Part shown: positions 6,847 through 14,790 of the stretch, piece after piece
Layout of the letters: the number at the start of each line of letters is the position of its first letter
How positions within the stretch are numbered: position 1 is the stretch's first letter
Assembly (NCBI GenBank): GCA_028824555.1
Contig: JAPPDJ010000076.1
Coordinates: 1-42,598 of the forward strand
Source: Gammaproteobacteria bacterium
Lineage (GTDB): Bacteria; Pseudomonadota; Gammaproteobacteria; Pseudomonadales; Azotimanducaceae
Direction: 5' to 3'
Length of the DNA: 42,598 nt
Notes under the pieces: generated by a model
What the model saw: the letters and a program-made list of their open reading frames with translations, nothing else
What the model was told of the DNA's origin: nothing
Databases searched by the model: none
Translations under genes and position numbers: made by a program

Positions 6847-8457
6847 TCACACCGTCGCCGGGCCGTCCTCCCTGGCAACGAACGAGAGTGCCTGGCTGAC
6901 GGTGCGACGCAGGTGCTTGCGCTTGAGCGGCGTCTCGAGGAAGCGGCGGAGGCCAGCGACGCAGAGCGCGGCCACTTCCTCGGGCAGGCCCCGGGCGAGC
7001 TCCTCCCGCACGGCGAGCGTCGTCTTCAGGAGGTGAACCGAGATGATGAACTCCGGGTCGCCGTGGTCGAACAGGCGCTCGACGGCTGAATCCATGTAGG
7101 CGTGGATGTCCTTGACGTGCCAATGGTCGAGGTCTGGCTCGGCGGTGGTGAATGCCCGGTTGCGACCGACAAAGCACGCCATCTGCAGCAGGCCACGCGG
7201 CCATTCGCTCGGGTGGCGCTCGCAGGATGCCCGCACCGCGGCACCGAAGGTGAGCGCGTGGGTGAAGTCGAGCCAGCTCACGTTGCCGGATATGGGGCCA
7301 CTGGTTCGCGTCGCCCGCTCTAGATCGAAGGCCAGCATGTTCCACGCGCTCGCGCCGAGAAGTGCGCTGTGCAGCCGTTCGGGATCGGCACCTCTGAAGC
7401 TGAGCGCTCGCTCAAGGGCGGCCCCGATCCCCACCCGGCGAAAATCTTGCGGCCTCGGGTCGACAGTCGGGGCGCTGCCGGCGGAAGGCCAGGCGGCAAG
7501 CGCGTTGGCGTAGTCTGCGAATTCGGGAATCTGGTCCTCGCGCCGGGCGTAGCTGAGCGCGCGCACGAGCGCAAGCACGATGCCCTCGCTCGCCGCAGCG
7601 CCGAGCCTGCGGCAGAGCGAGCGCGCCTTGTCCACGTAGATCAGCGAGTGGCCGAAACCGCTGTAGTGGGACAGCGCCGCCCGCACCAAGCCCCGATCGA
7701 GTGCGTCGAAACCGCCGGCTTGAAGCCCGCCGCGGGCGATGCGGCTTGCCCGCGCAACGTCTTCGTCTTCCACGGCGGCAACGAAAGCATCTTCGTCATA
7801 GGGCTCGCTGCCGGCGTCGAACGCATAGCGGGGTTGCCGCAGGGCATCGTCAGCAATGTGGCCGACCGCTTCCAGAACGCAGCTCAGCTTGGCGTCTTGG
7901 CCCTGGCGCTCGTCGTGCAGCGCCAGCCAATCCGCAGCGCCGGCGTAGGCGTGCGTCCAGCCGAACTCGAAGCGCTCGGCGGACCATTCGATGGCGTCCG
8001 CCACGGCAAGGGCGGCATCGCCGTCGATGGCGGCGAGGCGTCCGAGTTCGCGCGCGATGCGGAAGTAATCGTTGTCTTCCAGTGCCGTGTGCAGGTCACG
8101 GCGGATGCGCACGCGCTTGTCTGCGGCGGGCTCATTGGCCGTGTCCACCCAGGTCTTGCCGTCGCGCACCTCCACCGGGTACACGCGAAGTCGGTCGCCG
8201 CCGTAGAGGTTGGTGCCGTCCTTCAGGTTGAACTTCCAGTTGTGCCAGTGGCAGGTGAGCCAGCAATCACGGTCGAGCGTGCCTTCCGAAAGCGGATAGC
8301 CCTCGTGGGGACAGCGGTTGTTGCAGGCGAGGATGCCGTCGGGCGTCGCGAAGAGCGCAATGTGCTTGCCATCCACGCGCACCGTCGCGCGGGCGTTTTC
8401 CTCGCGCAAGACCGCTGCATCTGCGGCAACGGACCAGCGGGAATCCTTGCGTTCCAC
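6847..8457 (-). CDS. Rieske [2Fe-2S] protein fused to a large helical domain
   Basis: A 536-residue protein. The N-terminal ~110 residues form a Rieske domain with ligands Cys49-x-His51 (RCPHEGYPL) and Cys69-x2-His72 (TCHWHNW), 17 residues apart, the standard spacing. The remaining ~420 residues are helix-rich and do not resemble the catalytic domain of ring-hydroxylating oxygenases: I see no 2-His-1-carboxylate iron motif in the usual place. Segments such as HYSGFGHSLIYVDKARSL and WLDFTHALTFGAAVRASC recall questin-oxidase-like (DUF4243) proteins; this is a tentative match from memory. Start: GTG at 8457 is favoured because the Rieske homology begins just after it and GAAGGA lies upstream; an in-frame ATG at 8538 would add 27 low-complexity residues. 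It heads the minus-strand block and faces the MFS gene, so the 8458-8692 gap must hold divergent promoters. Confidence 0.75.
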   Translation of the reverse strand: MERKDSRWSVAADAAVLREENARATVRVDGKHIALFATPDGILACNNRCPHEGYPLSEGTLDRDCWLTCHWHNWKFNLKDGTNLYGGDRLRVYPVEVRDGKTWVDTANEPAADKRVRIRRDLHTALEDNDYFRIARELGRLAAIDGDAALAVADAIEWSAERFEFGWTHAYAGAADWLALHDERQGQDAKLSCVLEAVGHIADDALRQPRYAFDAGSEPYDEDAFVAAVEDEDVARASRIARGGLQAGGFDALDRGLVRAALSHYSGFGHSLIYVDKARSLCRRLGAAASEGIVLALVRALSYARREDQIPEFADYANALAAWPSAGSAPTVDPRPQDFRRVGIGAALERALSFRGADPERLHSALLGASAWNMLAFDLERATRTSGPISGNVSWLDFTHALTFGAAVRASCERHPSEWPRGLLQMACFVGRNRAFTTAEPDLDHWHVKDIHAYMDSAVERLFDHGDPEFIISVHLLKTTLAVREELARGLPEEVAALCVAGLRRFLETPLKRKHLRRTVSQALSFVAREDGPATV

Positions 8458-8692
8458 TGCGTCGCTCGTAGTCCTTCGGCAAGTCCTGACCGTAGCGTAC
8501 GCGATGGCCGGCGGTGGCGGCAATTGACGAGTTGGCACAACGGAGAGCCTGCCTTGCCCCGTCTGCGGGCCCTTTGCACAAGGTACCTGGCGGGGCCGCC
8601 CCCATGCCGGGCGTTCGCGCTAACGGAGGCGCGGTTGCCTTCGCCCCCTCGACCGTTGTCGAATGCGCGCCACCTACCGCCGGGGCGCAGAC

Positions 8693-10024
8693 ATGACATT
8701 GGTTCTCGCCGAGCAGCGCTGGCTGCGGCTCAGTTCCTTCACGGCGTTCTACTTCGCGCAAGGCGTTCCCATCGGTCTCTTCGGCGCGATAATGCCGTGG
8801 CTGTCGCAGCAGGGCGTGGCCGAGGCAGACATCGCTTGGTACGCCACAGTCGTGGCGCTGCCGTGGGCGTTCAAGCTGCTGGCCGGGCCCTTCATGGATC
8901 GCTTCACCGCTCCGGCGATGGGTTTTCGACGACCGTGGGCGCTTGCTGCGCAGGCCGGTCTCGTTGCCGCCTTCGTGGCGCTGGCAGCGACAGCACCGGC
9001 GGCGCACGAGATGGTCGTCCTGATGGCGTTCGGCTTCCTCGTCAACACGTTCGCAGCGACCCAGGACGTCGCCGTAGACGGCATGGCCATTGACATCCTG
9101 CCCGAGGACGAACGCGGTCGCGCCAATGCCTTCATGGCCTTCGGGCAGACGCTGGGCGCGGCCGCGTTCACGGCGGCTTGCGGCTTTCTGCTGGTGCGCT
9201 TTGGTGTGGCCGGCGCTGCGGTTGCCTGCGGCCTGACCGTAGGCCTCATCTTCACGTTGGTGGCGATGGTACGCGAACGTGCCGGCGAGAAGCTCATGCC
9301 CTGGAGCGAGGGCCGTCCGGCGCTCGTTGAGCGTATGCAGAGTGTGCGGTTCCGCGAGATATTGCGCGACTTGCTGCGGGTGCTGTTCTTGCCGATGAGC
9401 CTGCTTTTGGTGCTGGTGGAGTTCCTGGCCCGCGTTCGCGACGGTATTGCGATCGTGGTGTTTCCAGTGATCGCGGTGCAGCAGCTGGGCTTTGACGCGC
9501 AATCCTATGCCGCGTTCGACGCGGTGACGGGACTGATCGCGGCGGTGGTCGGGGTGGCGGTGGGGCCGTTCATCGACCGGCGTGGGGCGCGGCGCTATCT
9601 CATGGGCGCATTGGTTCTCGCCGCCGTCGCCCACGCGGCGTTCGCCTTGCTGACGCCCCTTTGGGACAGTCAAGCCTTCGTCATTGCCTTGGGACTTGTC
9701 GCCAAGATTCTCGGACAAGTGGTGTTCGTGGCCGTCATTGCGCTCTTCATGACCTTGTGCTGGACCAAGGTGGCCGCCACGCAGTTCGCCATCTACATGT
9801 CGCTCGCGAACCTAAGCCGCACCATCGGATCGGCGCTGTTCGCGCTGGTGGCCGTCCACATGGGCTACAGCCTGGAGTTCTTGGCGATGGCGGTTCTGCT
9901 AGCGGCCTCTGCTGCCGTGCTCTTGCTGTTCGACGGGCGGAAGCACACGGAACGGTTGAAGGCGGTGGCTACGCGGGGTGAGCGCGACATTGCTGGGGAG
10001 GGCGTTGCCGACGCAGGCGGTTAG
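8693..10024 (+). CDS. MFS transporter, AmpG-like (PAT family)
   Basis: A 443-residue membrane protein with about 12 predicted transmembrane segments. The N-terminus (YFAQGVPIGLFGAIMPWLSQQG) and the TQDVAVDGMAIDILP motif after the fourth segment, followed by ERGRANAFMAFGQTLG, are characteristic of the AmpG/acetyl-CoA transporter group. AmpG imports anhydro-muropeptides for cell-wall recycling; other members carry different small solutes, so the substrate is open. The ATG at 8693 is preferred over the in-frame ATG at 8663 because family N-termini start close to the first membrane segment; neither has a strong Shine-Dalgarno. It is divergent from the Rieske gene and might import a substrate for that block. 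Confidence 0.85.
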   Translation: MTLVLAEQRWLRLSSFTAFYFAQGVPIGLFGAIMPWLSQQGVAEADIAWYATVVALPWAFKLLAGPFMDRFTAPAMGFRRPWALAAQAGLVAAFVALAATAPAAHEMVVLMAFGFLVNTFAATQDVAVDGMAIDILPEDERGRANAFMAFGQTLGAAAFTAACGFLLVRFGVAGAAVACGLTVGLIFTLVAMVRERAGEKLMPWSEGRPALVERMQSVRFREILRDLLRVLFLPMSLLLVLVEFLARVRDGIAIVVFPVIAVQQLGFDAQSYAAFDAVTGLIAAVVGVAVGPFIDRRGARRYLMGALVLAAVAHAAFALLTPLWDSQAFVIALGLVAKILGQVVFVAVIALFMTLCWTKVAATQFAIYMSLANLSRTIGSALFALVAVHMGYSLEFLAMAVLLAASAAVLLLFDGRKHTERLKAVATRGERDIAGEGVADAGG

Positions 10025-10148
10025 GAGCAAACGCCATAAGCGCGCGTGGTTTAGGTGCCAATCGTTCTAACGCGGTTGTTGCCGGGACGCCAGCCGAGGC
10101 ATAGGTTGGGCTTGTCGACAGCGGATCTAGTTCGCAAGGAGGCAGGCA

Positions 10149-10487
10149 ATGTGGATTCGAGATCACATGCGCGTTCGGTTCACCGCCCTGGTGGCAGCGA
10201 CGGTGGCGATCCTGGCATCGGCTTCAGCGCTAGCCGACTCCCGCATGCAGTCCAGCTTCGAGCAATGGGCTGCCAGCGACATCGAACGGAGCTACTCCAC
10301 GCCGACTCGGATGAATGCCGAGGGCAAGGCGGTGCCCCTTGACACCAAGGCCATCCCGGTAACGCACTGGCGCCCCTGGTTTGTCCCCCGAACCCCACAC
10401 CCGTTCGACGGCGCGCCGGCAAGCCAAGACCCGGGCGAGCGCAAGACGAAGGTCGTCATCAAGGCGGTGGCGGCCAGCGGGCCCTAA
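10149..10487 (+). CDS. Small secreted protein of unknown function
   Basis: A 112-residue protein that I do not recognise. It starts with a clear signal peptide: positively charged MWIRDHMRVR, a hydrophobic core (FTALVAATVAILAS) and an AxA-like site ending ASALA near residue 29. The mature part of about 83 residues is polar with several prolines and no cysteines. The start is well supported by an AAGGAGG ribosome-binding site 7 bases upstream of the ATG. It stands alone: it follows the MFS gene by 124 bp and is followed by a family A repeat and a convergent GST gene. Probably periplasmic. Confidence 0.7.
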   Translation: MWIRDHMRVRFTALVAATVAILASASALADSRMQSSFEQWAASDIERSYSTPTRMNAEGKAVPLDTKAIPVTHWRPWFVPRTPHPFDGAPASQDPGERKTKVVIKAVAASGP

Positions 10488-10522
10488 CGGGCGTTTACTT
10501 GCACAGGGCCTGGTGAGGTCAT

Positions 10523-10638
10523 CCGGAGGGAGGGCGTCCCGCCCTCCAGCGCGCCGCAAGGCGCGTAGACACTCGGTGCACCAGCAAGATGCGCGCCCTA
10601 ACGGGCGCGATGGAGGGCGGGACGGCCCTCCCTCCGGA
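10523..10638. repeat. Dispersed inverted-repeat element, family A copy 2
   Basis: Arms at 10523-10547 (CCGGAGGGAGGGCGTCCCGC...) and 10611-10636 (TGGAGGGCGGGACGGCCCTC...) are near-perfect reverse complements. The interior holds GCGCGCCGCAAGGCGCG and a second small palindrome GCGCCCTAACGGGCGC. This is the best-preserved copy of the element also found at 921-1036. It lies between convergent genes (10487 and 10671), where a long stem could serve as a bidirectional transcription barrier. Confidence 0.8.
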
Positions 10639-10670
10639 GGCGCTGGTGGCCAGCACGGCTGCGGCAAAGG

Positions 10671-11291
10671 TCAGGGAAGCGGGATAGGTTGTCCGAGCGC
10701 GGGTACTTCGTAGCCTCGCTGCACCGCCTCCCTCGCGGCGATGGCGAGGTACCAGCGCTTGAGGTTCGGAAAGTCGCTCCAGTCGATGCCCTGCCACTCG
10801 TAGCGGGAGATCCACGGCCAGGTTGCCATGTCGGCGATGGAGTATTCGTCGGCCAGCCATTCGCGGTCTTTGAGGCGCCTGTCTAGCACGCCGTATAGCC
10901 GGGCCGCTTCCGTGCCGTAGCGGGTCTCGGCGTAAGGGGCCTTGCCTGGGTTGAAGCGCAGGAAGTGGTGTGCCTGCCCCAGCATGGGGCCGACGCCGCC
11001 CATCTGCAGCATCAGCCACTCGAGCGTCGCCCAACGGTCCGGCCCCTGAAAGCTCCCCGTGCGGTCGGCGAGATAGAGCAGGATTGCGCCGGACTCCATC
11101 ATGGCGCGCCCGGTCTCGTGGTCGACGATGGCGGGAATCTTGTTGTTGGGGCTGATCTTGAGGAAGTCCGAGGCGAACTGCTCATCTTTGCCGATGTTCA
11201 CCGGATGCACGCGGTAGTCGAGCCCCATCTCTTCGAGGGCAATGGACACCTTGCGCCCGTTGGGTGTGGCCCAGGTGTAGAGGTCAATCAT
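10671..11291 (-). CDS. Nu-class (YfcG-like) glutathione S-transferase
   Basis: A 206-residue GST. The N-terminal thioredoxin fold (MIDLYTWATPNGRKVSIALEE) and the glutathione-binding segments KISPNNKIPAIVD and ESGAILLYLAD match the E. coli YfcG/YghU group, as does GGVGPMLGQAHHFL in the C-terminal helical domain. That group has disulfide-bond reductase activity in which two glutathione molecules bind, with Thr/Asn near the N-terminus (TPNG, residues 9-12) in place of a catalytic Cys or Tyr. The ATG at 11291 overlaps the end of the methyltransferase gene by 8 bp, so the two are translationally coupled. It is the last gene of the aroG-suhB-methyltransferase-GST run. Confidence 0.9.
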   Translation of the reverse strand: MIDLYTWATPNGRKVSIALEEMGLDYRVHPVNIGKDEQFASDFLKISPNNKIPAIVDHETGRAMMESGAILLYLADRTGSFQGPDRWATLEWLMLQMGGVGPMLGQAHHFLRFNPGKAPYAETRYGTEAARLYGVLDRRLKDREWLADEYSIADMATWPWISRYEWQGIDWSDFPNLKRWYLAIAAREAVQRGYEVPALGQPIPLP

Positions 11292-12057
11292 CCGTGGCGG
11301 CCTCTTCCAATGGCTTCGTCAGGCGCAGCAGCAAGCGATCGGTCTTGCCCCGCACCGCCTCGTCGAACACCATCTTGGTGTGATCGTCGCTTGGATTTCT
11401 GAGGATGTCCGACGTCGCCACTTCGAACCCGGCGCCTTCAATGAGGGGCAGCGCGACAGCAACGTCGAGCCGGTGCAAGGCGTTGTTGTCGTTGCCAGAC
11501 TCGCCGAAGTGGTCTATGAGCCCCAGCACGCCGCCCGGCTTCAAGAGCGCCTTGACGGCCACGAGAAACCCCGTGGCTGCCTGCTCGCCCATCCCGTTGT
11601 GGACATCATGGAAGTTGAGGGCGGTGATCGCGGCGTCGAGCGAGCCTGGCGGGAGGCCGGTTTCGGCTAGGTCGCGGTCCAGGCGCACCACGTTGGGCAG
11701 TCGATCGCCGGCCAGGCGAGCGGTGATGGCCTTGTCGTAATAGCCGTCGCGGAAGGCCAGCATCATCGGCGGGTTCTGCGCATAGACGGTGCCGCCGTCA
11801 CCCACGGCGATGGACAGCACCTCTGTGTACCAGCCGCCGGAGGCAACAAGGTCCATCACGGTCATGCCCGGTTCGATGCCGAGGAAGGCGATCACGTCGG
11901 CGGGCCTGCGCCCCGCGTCGCGGGCGCGGTCTTCTTCGCTGCGGCCTGGCGCCGCCAGCTCCTCGACAAGATCGGCGGCGGCCGGCAGCGCGATGGTCCA
12001 AACCATCGCCAGCGCGGCAAGCGCACGGCGTCGGGCGCATGTTCTTCCTCGGGTCAT
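11284..12057 (-). CDS. Predicted exported class I SAM-dependent methyltransferase
   Basis: A 257-residue protein with a basic, hydrophobic N-terminus (MTRGRTCARRRALAALAMVWTIALPAAA) that looks like a signal peptide or membrane anchor. After residue 45 comes a Rossmann methyltransferase fold: DVIAFLGIEPGMTVMDLVASGGWYTEVL contains motif I (VMDLVASGG), LDAAITALNFHDVHNG is the motif IV region, and LLKPGGVLGLIDHFGES the post-motif. This pattern belongs to a group of predicted methyltransferases with signal peptides whose substrate is unknown. A periplasmic SAM enzyme lacks an obvious cofactor supply, so the N-terminus may instead be a membrane anchor or the start may lie downstream. It follows suhB by 42 bp and overlaps the GST gene. 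Confidence 0.8.
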   Translation of the reverse strand: MTRGRTCARRRALAALAMVWTIALPAAADLVEELAAPGRSEEDRARDAGRRPADVIAFLGIEPGMTVMDLVASGGWYTEVLSIAVGDGGTVYAQNPPMMLAFRDGYYDKAITARLAGDRLPNVVRLDRDLAETGLPPGSLDAAITALNFHDVHNGMGEQAATGFLVAVKALLKPGGVLGLIDHFGESGNDNNALHRLDVAVALPLIEGAGFEVATSDILRNPSDDHTKMVFDEAVRGKTDRLLLRLTKPLEEAATDD

Positions 12058-12099
12058 GGACAGGTGCCCCTCTGACGTTGGTTGGCGTCGCCCGCGAGT

Positions 12100-12918
12100 T
12101 TACGCGAGTGCCGCCTCGGTGCCGTTGCGGATGGAGCGGAGCAGGTGCCGGATGAGGCGCGGGTTGGCGGCGACGACGTTGCCGGTTTCGAGAAACCGGT
12201 CGCCGCCGTCGGCATCGCTGACGAAGCCTCCGGCCTCACGAACGATGACCGCGGCGGCGGCCATGTCCCAAGTCTTGAGGCCAAATTCGAAGTAGCCGTC
12301 GAGGCGGCCGGCGGCGACCCAGGCCAGGTCCAAGGCTGCGGCACCCTGGCGGCGCAACGTGCGGCATTCGCGATTCAGGGCGCCCGTCATGTGGCCGTAG
12401 GCTGTGATGCGGTCGGGCGCTCGTTCCGACACGAGCCCGGTGCCAATCACCGCCTCGTCGAGCTGTCTGTGGCCGGACACGCGCAAAAGGCGGCGGCCGT
12501 TCAGGCGCGCGCCGTCGCCTCGGGAGGCGGTGAACTCTTCGTTGTGGACATGATCCACCACCACGCCGTGCATCAGGGTTCCGTCGCGCTTGACGGCGAT
12601 GGAGGTGCAGAAATGTGGGATGCCATAGAGGAAATTGGTGGTGCCGTCGAGCGGATCGATGATCCAGGTGTAGCGAGCGTCCTCGCTGTCGCCGGCGGCC
12701 GCTCGGGTGCCCCGTTCCTCGCCGACGATGGCGTGGCCGGGATAGGACGCGAGGATGGTTTCGACGATGGCATCTTCGGCTTGCCGGTCGATCTCGGTGA
12801 CGAGGTCGTTCTTGCCCTTGTGCTCGATCGTGAGCGTGTCCACCCGATCCATGGCCGGCAGGATGATGCGGCCGGCGCGACGTGCCGCGCGCAGCGCGAT
12901 GTAGGCCATCGGTTCCAC
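12100..12918 (-). CDS. suhB: Inositol-1-monophosphatase family protein (SuhB)
   Basis: A 272-residue Mg2+-dependent phosphatase. The metal-binding signatures are intact: GEERGT (Glu67/Glu68), WIIDPLDGTTNF (Asp88, Asp91) and the C-terminal WDMAAAAVIVREAGG. The start MEPMAYIALRAARRAG closely resembles E. coli SuhB, and the length is standard. SuhB hydrolyses inositol monophosphate and in enterobacteria also has a role in rRNA transcription antitermination. The gene follows aroG by 50 bp on the minus strand and precedes the methyltransferase gene by 42 bp, suggesting a four-gene unit. A closely related phosphatase acting on another sugar phosphate cannot be fully excluded. Confidence 0.9.
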   Translation of the reverse strand: MEPMAYIALRAARRAGRIILPAMDRVDTLTIEHKGKNDLVTEIDRQAEDAIVETILASYPGHAIVGEERGTRAAAGDSEDARYTWIIDPLDGTTNFLYGIPHFCTSIAVKRDGTLMHGVVVDHVHNEEFTASRGDGARLNGRRLLRVSGHRQLDEAVIGTGLVSERAPDRITAYGHMTGALNRECRTLRRQGAAALDLAWVAAGRLDGYFEFGLKTWDMAAAAVIVREAGGFVSDADGGDRFLETGNVVAANPRLIRHLLRSIRNGTEAALA

Positions 12919-12968
12919 GGTCCTTACATACTTGCTGCTTGTGGCGCTGGCGAGGGGGTCGACCGACC

Positions 12969-14024
12969 CTACGCGGCTTGGCGTCTGGCTTCGACCGCTT
13001 CAGCCAACCCTTCGAGGCTGCGCACGGTGTCGTCCCAGCCGATGCAGGCGTCGGTCACGCTCTGGCCGTAGGTCAGCTTGCCGCCGAGCTTCTGGTTGCC
13101 CTCCACCAGATTGCTTTCGACCATCACGCCCATGATGCGGGGTTCGCCACCGGCGAGTTGGCGTGAGAGTTCGGCGAGCACATCTACTTGGCGGCGGTGG
13201 TCCTTGTTGCTGTTGGCGTGGCTGGCATCGATCATCATGCTCTCGCCGAGCCCCCCTTCGCCGAGGATCCGGCTGGCGTAGTGCACCGAGGGATTGTCGA
13301 AGTTGGTCTTGCCGCCGCCGCCGCGCAGGATGATGTGGCAATCCGGGTTGCCGGCGGTGGAGAAGATGGCCGAGTGGCCGGTCTTGGTTACCGAGAGGAA
13401 GATGTGCGGGTGGCGGGCAGACTTGACTGCATCAGCCGCTACTTGGATATCGCCGTTGGTGGTGTTCTTGAAGCCGATGGGACAGGAAAGCCCCGAGGCG
13501 AGCTGGCGGTGCACCTGGCTCTCGGTGGTGCGCGCGCCTATGGCACCCCAGCAGACAAGGTCGGCGATGTACTGCGGCGTGATGAGGTCCAGGTATTCCG
13601 TGCCGGCACCGATGCCGAAGCCGGCGATGTCAAGTAGGAGCGAGCGGGCAGCCTTGAGGCCGGTGTTGATGTCGAACGAATTGTCGAGGCCCGGATCGTT
13701 GATGAGGCCCTTCCAGCCGACCGTGGTGCGCGGCTTCTCGAAGTAAACGCGCATGACGATGCAGAGGTGGTCGTGCAACCCCTGCGCGAGTTCACCGAGC
13801 TTGCCGGCGTATTCGCGCGCCGCCTCGGGATCATGGATGGAGCAGGGGCCGACGATGGCAAGCACGCGGTCGTCGTGCCCGTTGATGATGTCGCTGGCCT
13901 CGCGGCGGCTGTTGAACACCATCGCCGATGCATCCGGCGTGATCGGCAATTCCTCGATCACTTCATCGGGGGCGCGCACCTCCTCCATGCCGGTGATGCG
14001 AACGTCGTCGGTGTTGTATTGCAT
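12969..14024 (-). CDS. aroG: 3-deoxy-7-phosphoheptulonate (DAHP) synthase, class I
   Basis: A 351-residue enzyme for the first step of the shikimate pathway, condensing phosphoenolpyruvate and erythrose 4-phosphate. Family blocks are intact: AIVGPCSIHDPEAA, MRVYFEKPRTTVGWKGLINDP, GAIGARTTESQVHRQLASGL, PIGFKNTTNGD, IILRGGG, and SMMIDASHANSNKDHRRQ with metal-binding residues; the C-terminus has the ESNLVEGNQ segment. Length equals E. coli AroG (350). The ATG at 14024 is preceded by AAGGGTG as ribosome-binding site, and the in-frame sequence upstream is unrelated. Which aromatic amino acid inhibits it (AroF/G/H type) cannot be read safely. It heads the minus-strand unit and is divergent from the holD-like gene. 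Confidence 0.93.
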   Translation of the reverse strand: MQYNTDDVRITGMEEVRAPDEVIEELPITPDASAMVFNSRREASDIINGHDDRVLAIVGPCSIHDPEAAREYAGKLGELAQGLHDHLCIVMRVYFEKPRTTVGWKGLINDPGLDNSFDINTGLKAARSLLLDIAGFGIGAGTEYLDLITPQYIADLVCWGAIGARTTESQVHRQLASGLSCPIGFKNTTNGDIQVAADAVKSARHPHIFLSVTKTGHSAIFSTAGNPDCHIILRGGGGKTNFDNPSVHYASRILGEGGLGESMMIDASHANSNKDHRRQVDVLAELSRQLAGGEPRIMGVMVESNLVEGNQKLGGKLTYGQSVTDACIGWDDTVRSLEGLAEAVEARRQAA

Positions 14025-14091
14025 GTCGGGCACACCCTTGGGCGGGGCACGCACCCTATCACGGTGCCCACGGACGGGCGAACGCGGCAAC

Positions 14092-14118
14092 TTGCGGGCA
14101 ACTTGCGATTGATACACT
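14092..14118 (+). promoter_or_regulatory. Candidate promoter of the holD-like gene
   Basis: TTGCGG (14092-14097) and TACACT (14113-14118) are separated by 15 bp, slightly short of the usual 17. If used, transcription would begin around 14124-14126, at the GTG/ATG of the gene itself, giving an almost leaderless mRNA. The only support is sequence similarity and position in the divergent gap. Confidence 0.3.
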
Positions 14119-14127
14119 GGCCCTGTG

Positions 14128-14754
14128 ATGGCGCATGGCAGTGCGAAACATGCTTGGTTCCGGCGCCTTGGCGTCGATGTCTGGGTGCGTCGGTCTGAAC
14201 CGAAGGGGGAGGAGTCGGCTGGCGAGCTAGCGGAGGCGGCTGCCGAGTTGCCGCAGCGTGGGCCTGCCGCCATCGGCAGTCCTGTCCCGGCTCGAGGGCA
14301 GTTCCAACCCGCGCCAGCGCCTGGCGACGCCACTTCGGTGCCGGCCACCCTGGCTTTCACCATCCGCTGCCTGCGACTCGGCGATGTGTTTGCGGCCATC
14401 GCCGAGGACGCTTGGCCCCGGCGGCGGTTCTTGCTCGACGTGATGCGCGCCATGAATGGCTTTCGTGCCGCGAAAGTGCAGTCGCTGCGCTTCGACTGGC
14501 CGCAGCCCGGAGTCGCCGCAGGCAGCCAGCCGGAACGCGCCTTTGCCGCCTTTGCCGGCCACCAGATGGAAGGCGAAGCCATGCGCCGCGTGGTGTCTGG
14601 TACCAAGGCTGCCACGACATGGGGTCTCGGCGAGGAGGAACTCCCGACGCGGGCCATCGAACGCGGCATTTACGTGAATCCCGGCGATGAATCGCCTGAG
14701 GCGAAGCAAGCCTTGTGGCGCCTGATCGCGGAGTCGAAACTGCCGTCGCTATAA
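14128..14754 (+). CDS. Probable divergent DNA polymerase III psi subunit (HolD-like)
   Basis: A 208-residue protein from the ATG at 14128 (a GTG lies just before, at 14125). At first sight unrecognised, but the two ends resemble HolD. The N-terminal AWFRRLGVDVWVRR compares with E. coli DWQLQQLGITQWSLRR, and the C-terminal SPEAKQALWRLI compares with TARAALWQQI. The central LLDVMRAMNGF compares with SDVLRALTVS. In E. coli holD lies a few genes upstream of prfC (holD-rimI-yjjG-prfC); here it directly precedes prfC. Psi links the clamp loader (with chi) to SSB. The protein is longer than E. coli HolD (137 residues) because of a Pro/Ala-rich insert at about residues 30-75. The assignment rests on short motifs and gene order. 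Confidence 0.55.
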   Translation: MAHGSAKHAWFRRLGVDVWVRRSEPKGEESAGELAEAAAELPQRGPAAIGSPVPARGQFQPAPAPGDATSVPATLAFTIRCLRLGDVFAAIAEDAWPRRRFLLDVMRAMNGFRAAKVQSLRFDWPQPGVAAGSQPERAFAAFAGHQMEGEAMRRVVSGTKAATTWGLGEEELPTRAIERGIYVNPGDESPEAKQALWRLIAESKLPSL

Positions 14755-14755
14755 T
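14750..14755 (+). promoter_or_regulatory. Consensus -10 box upstream of prfC
   Basis: A perfect TATAAT overlaps the stop codon of the holD-like gene (TAA at 14752-14754). A good -35 is not evident at 16-18 bp. A start near 14762 would give a leader of about 29 nt before the GTG of prfC, allowing expression independent of the gene upstream. Confidence 0.4.
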
Positions 14756-14790
14756 CCGCCGCCACCGATCCGCAACAGACCGTCCTTCGC

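Noticed and set aside
8267-9718. Minus-strand open frame across the MFS gene and the Rieske start
   Set aside because: Antisense shadow of the transporter with low-complexity composition.
12969-14669. aroG frame extended upstream to 14669
   Set aside because: The extra ~215 residues are antisense to the holD-like gene and unrelated to DAHP synthase; the ATG at 14024 has a ribosome-binding site and the normal N-terminus.
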